Made by a program: the position numbers and the translations under genes
Origin: DATMNI01 sp035570275
GTDB taxonomy: Bacteria; Acidobacteriota; Terriglobia; Bryobacterales; Bryobacteraceae
Assembly (NCBI GenBank): GCA_035570275.1
Contig: DATMNI010000313.1
Coordinates: 1-24,497, forward strand
Length of the DNA: 24,497 nt
Direction: 5' to 3'
Notes under the pieces: generated by a model
What the model saw: the letters and a program-made list of their open reading frames with translations, nothing else
Told to the model about the DNA's origin: nothing
Database searches by the model: none
In this document: piece after piece, positions 24,083-24,497 of the stretch
Layout: the number at the start of each line of letters is the position of its first letter
Position numbering within the stretch: position 1 is the first letter of the stretch

Positions 24083-24497
24083 CCGGGCGCATGCTGGCGC
24101 TTGTGGCCACGGCGGCTGCGCTGAGTGCTCAGGGGGCCGCGGGTCAGGTGGCTTCATCTCAGGCGGCTTCATCTCAGATAACGGCCGATCGCATTCGCAA
24201 CGCCGATCGCGAGCCTGGCAACTGGCTGACCTATTCGCACACTTACAACGGCCAGCGCTACACGCCGCTCACCCAGATTACCGCCGCCAACGCCAGCCAG
24301 TTGCAAGCCGCATGGGCGTATCAGGTCCAGCAGCCCGGCAAGTTTTCGACCTCGCCGCTCGCGATCGATGGCATCCTCTACATCACCGAACCTGGCGGCG
24401 AGGTGGTGGCGCTCGATGGCCGTACGGGCCGGCCCGTGTGGCGTTATGGCCGGAAGCCGCCGTCCGATCTGCACGCCTGCTGCGGAGCCACCAATCG
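24079..24497 (+). CDS. PQQ-dependent dehydrogenase, N-terminal part (truncated by window)
   Basis: Translated from the ATG at 24079, coupled to the cytochrome c stop by ATGA. About 139 residues are visible: a signal peptide (MLALVATAAALSAQ), a linker with a duplicated VASSQ/AASSQ unit, then the start of a quinoprotein beta-propeller: NWLTYSHTYNGQRYTPLTQI, AWAYQVQQPGKFSTSPLAID, VVALDGRTGRPVWRY and a vicinal cysteine pair in DLHACCGATN. The last is typical of methanol/alcohol and glucose dehydrogenase-like enzymes that oxidise alcohols or sugars in the periplasm using PQQ. The substrate cannot be read from this part. The gene runs past the end of the window. Confidence 0.88.
   Translation, partial: MTGRMLALVATAAALSAQGAAGQVASSQAASSQITADRIRNADREPGNWLTYSHTYNGQRYTPLTQITAANASQLQAAWAYQVQQPGKFSTSPLAIDGILYITEPGGEVVALDGRTGRPVWRYGRKPPSDLHACCGATN
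24145..24177 (+). repeat. 15-bp tandem duplication in the PQQ dehydrogenase leader
   Basis: CAGGTGGCTTCATCT (24145-24159) and CAGGCGGCTTCATCT (24160-24174), followed by CAG. It encodes QVASS-QAASS-Q just after the signal peptide, where extra residues should be harmless. Confidence 0.92.

Overview
The window is GC-rich bacterial chromosome with densely packed genes. Gene content suggests an Acidobacteriota member of the Bryobacterales/Solibacter type: several exported sialidase-like BNR proteins, paired MacB-type permeases, a stand-alone methylmalonyl-CoA mutase large subunit, a PQQ-dependent dehydrogenase with a dihaem cytochrome c, and a DUF5615-type PIN-like remnant. This assignment is inference from gene content; there is no rRNA gene to confirm it.

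Bases 1-7300 hold a sugar-acid-like locus. A partial sialidase-like gene enters on the + strand and converges on a tight six-gene minus-strand operon: secreted sialidase-like protein, redoxin-sialidase fusion, KdsB-type CMP-ulosonate synthetase, a Rossmann-like protein of unknown function, an MFS transporter and a DUF1349 protein. Junctions are 1 to 8 nt gaps or overlaps. A near-consensus promoter sits directly before the first gene. Bases 7300-11900 contain a decayed Gfo/Idh/MocA oxidoreductase tail, two MacB-like ABC permeases bracketed by related GTCGCG hairpin repeats, a broken DUF5615 toxin-like gene with a fragment of its upstream partner, and an intact two-gene zeta-toxin-like module.

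Bases 12000-17760 are housekeeping-like: methylmalonyl-CoA mutase large subunit with a small membrane protein, a small acidic conserved-looking protein, the operon rlpA - sigma-54 activator - glycosyltransferase, and a divergent PilZ gene.

Bases 18100-23212 form the most interesting region, a three-gene cassette that looks less GC-rich by eye than its surroundings. It encodes a nuclease-helicase (split by a single-base frameshift), a DndB-like DGQHR protein and a putative methyltransferase of the phosphorothioation-associated kind, with no dndA, C, D or E genes in view. To its left lies a 64-bp remnant of a cytochrome c gene that matches, in direct orientation, the intact cytochrome c gene on its right. 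This suggests that the cassette was inserted at, or carried along with, that gene. The window ends in a cytochrome c / PQQ-dehydrogenase pair.

A recurring peculiarity is the large number of short (12-17 bp) tandem duplications, many of them in-frame within coding sequence.
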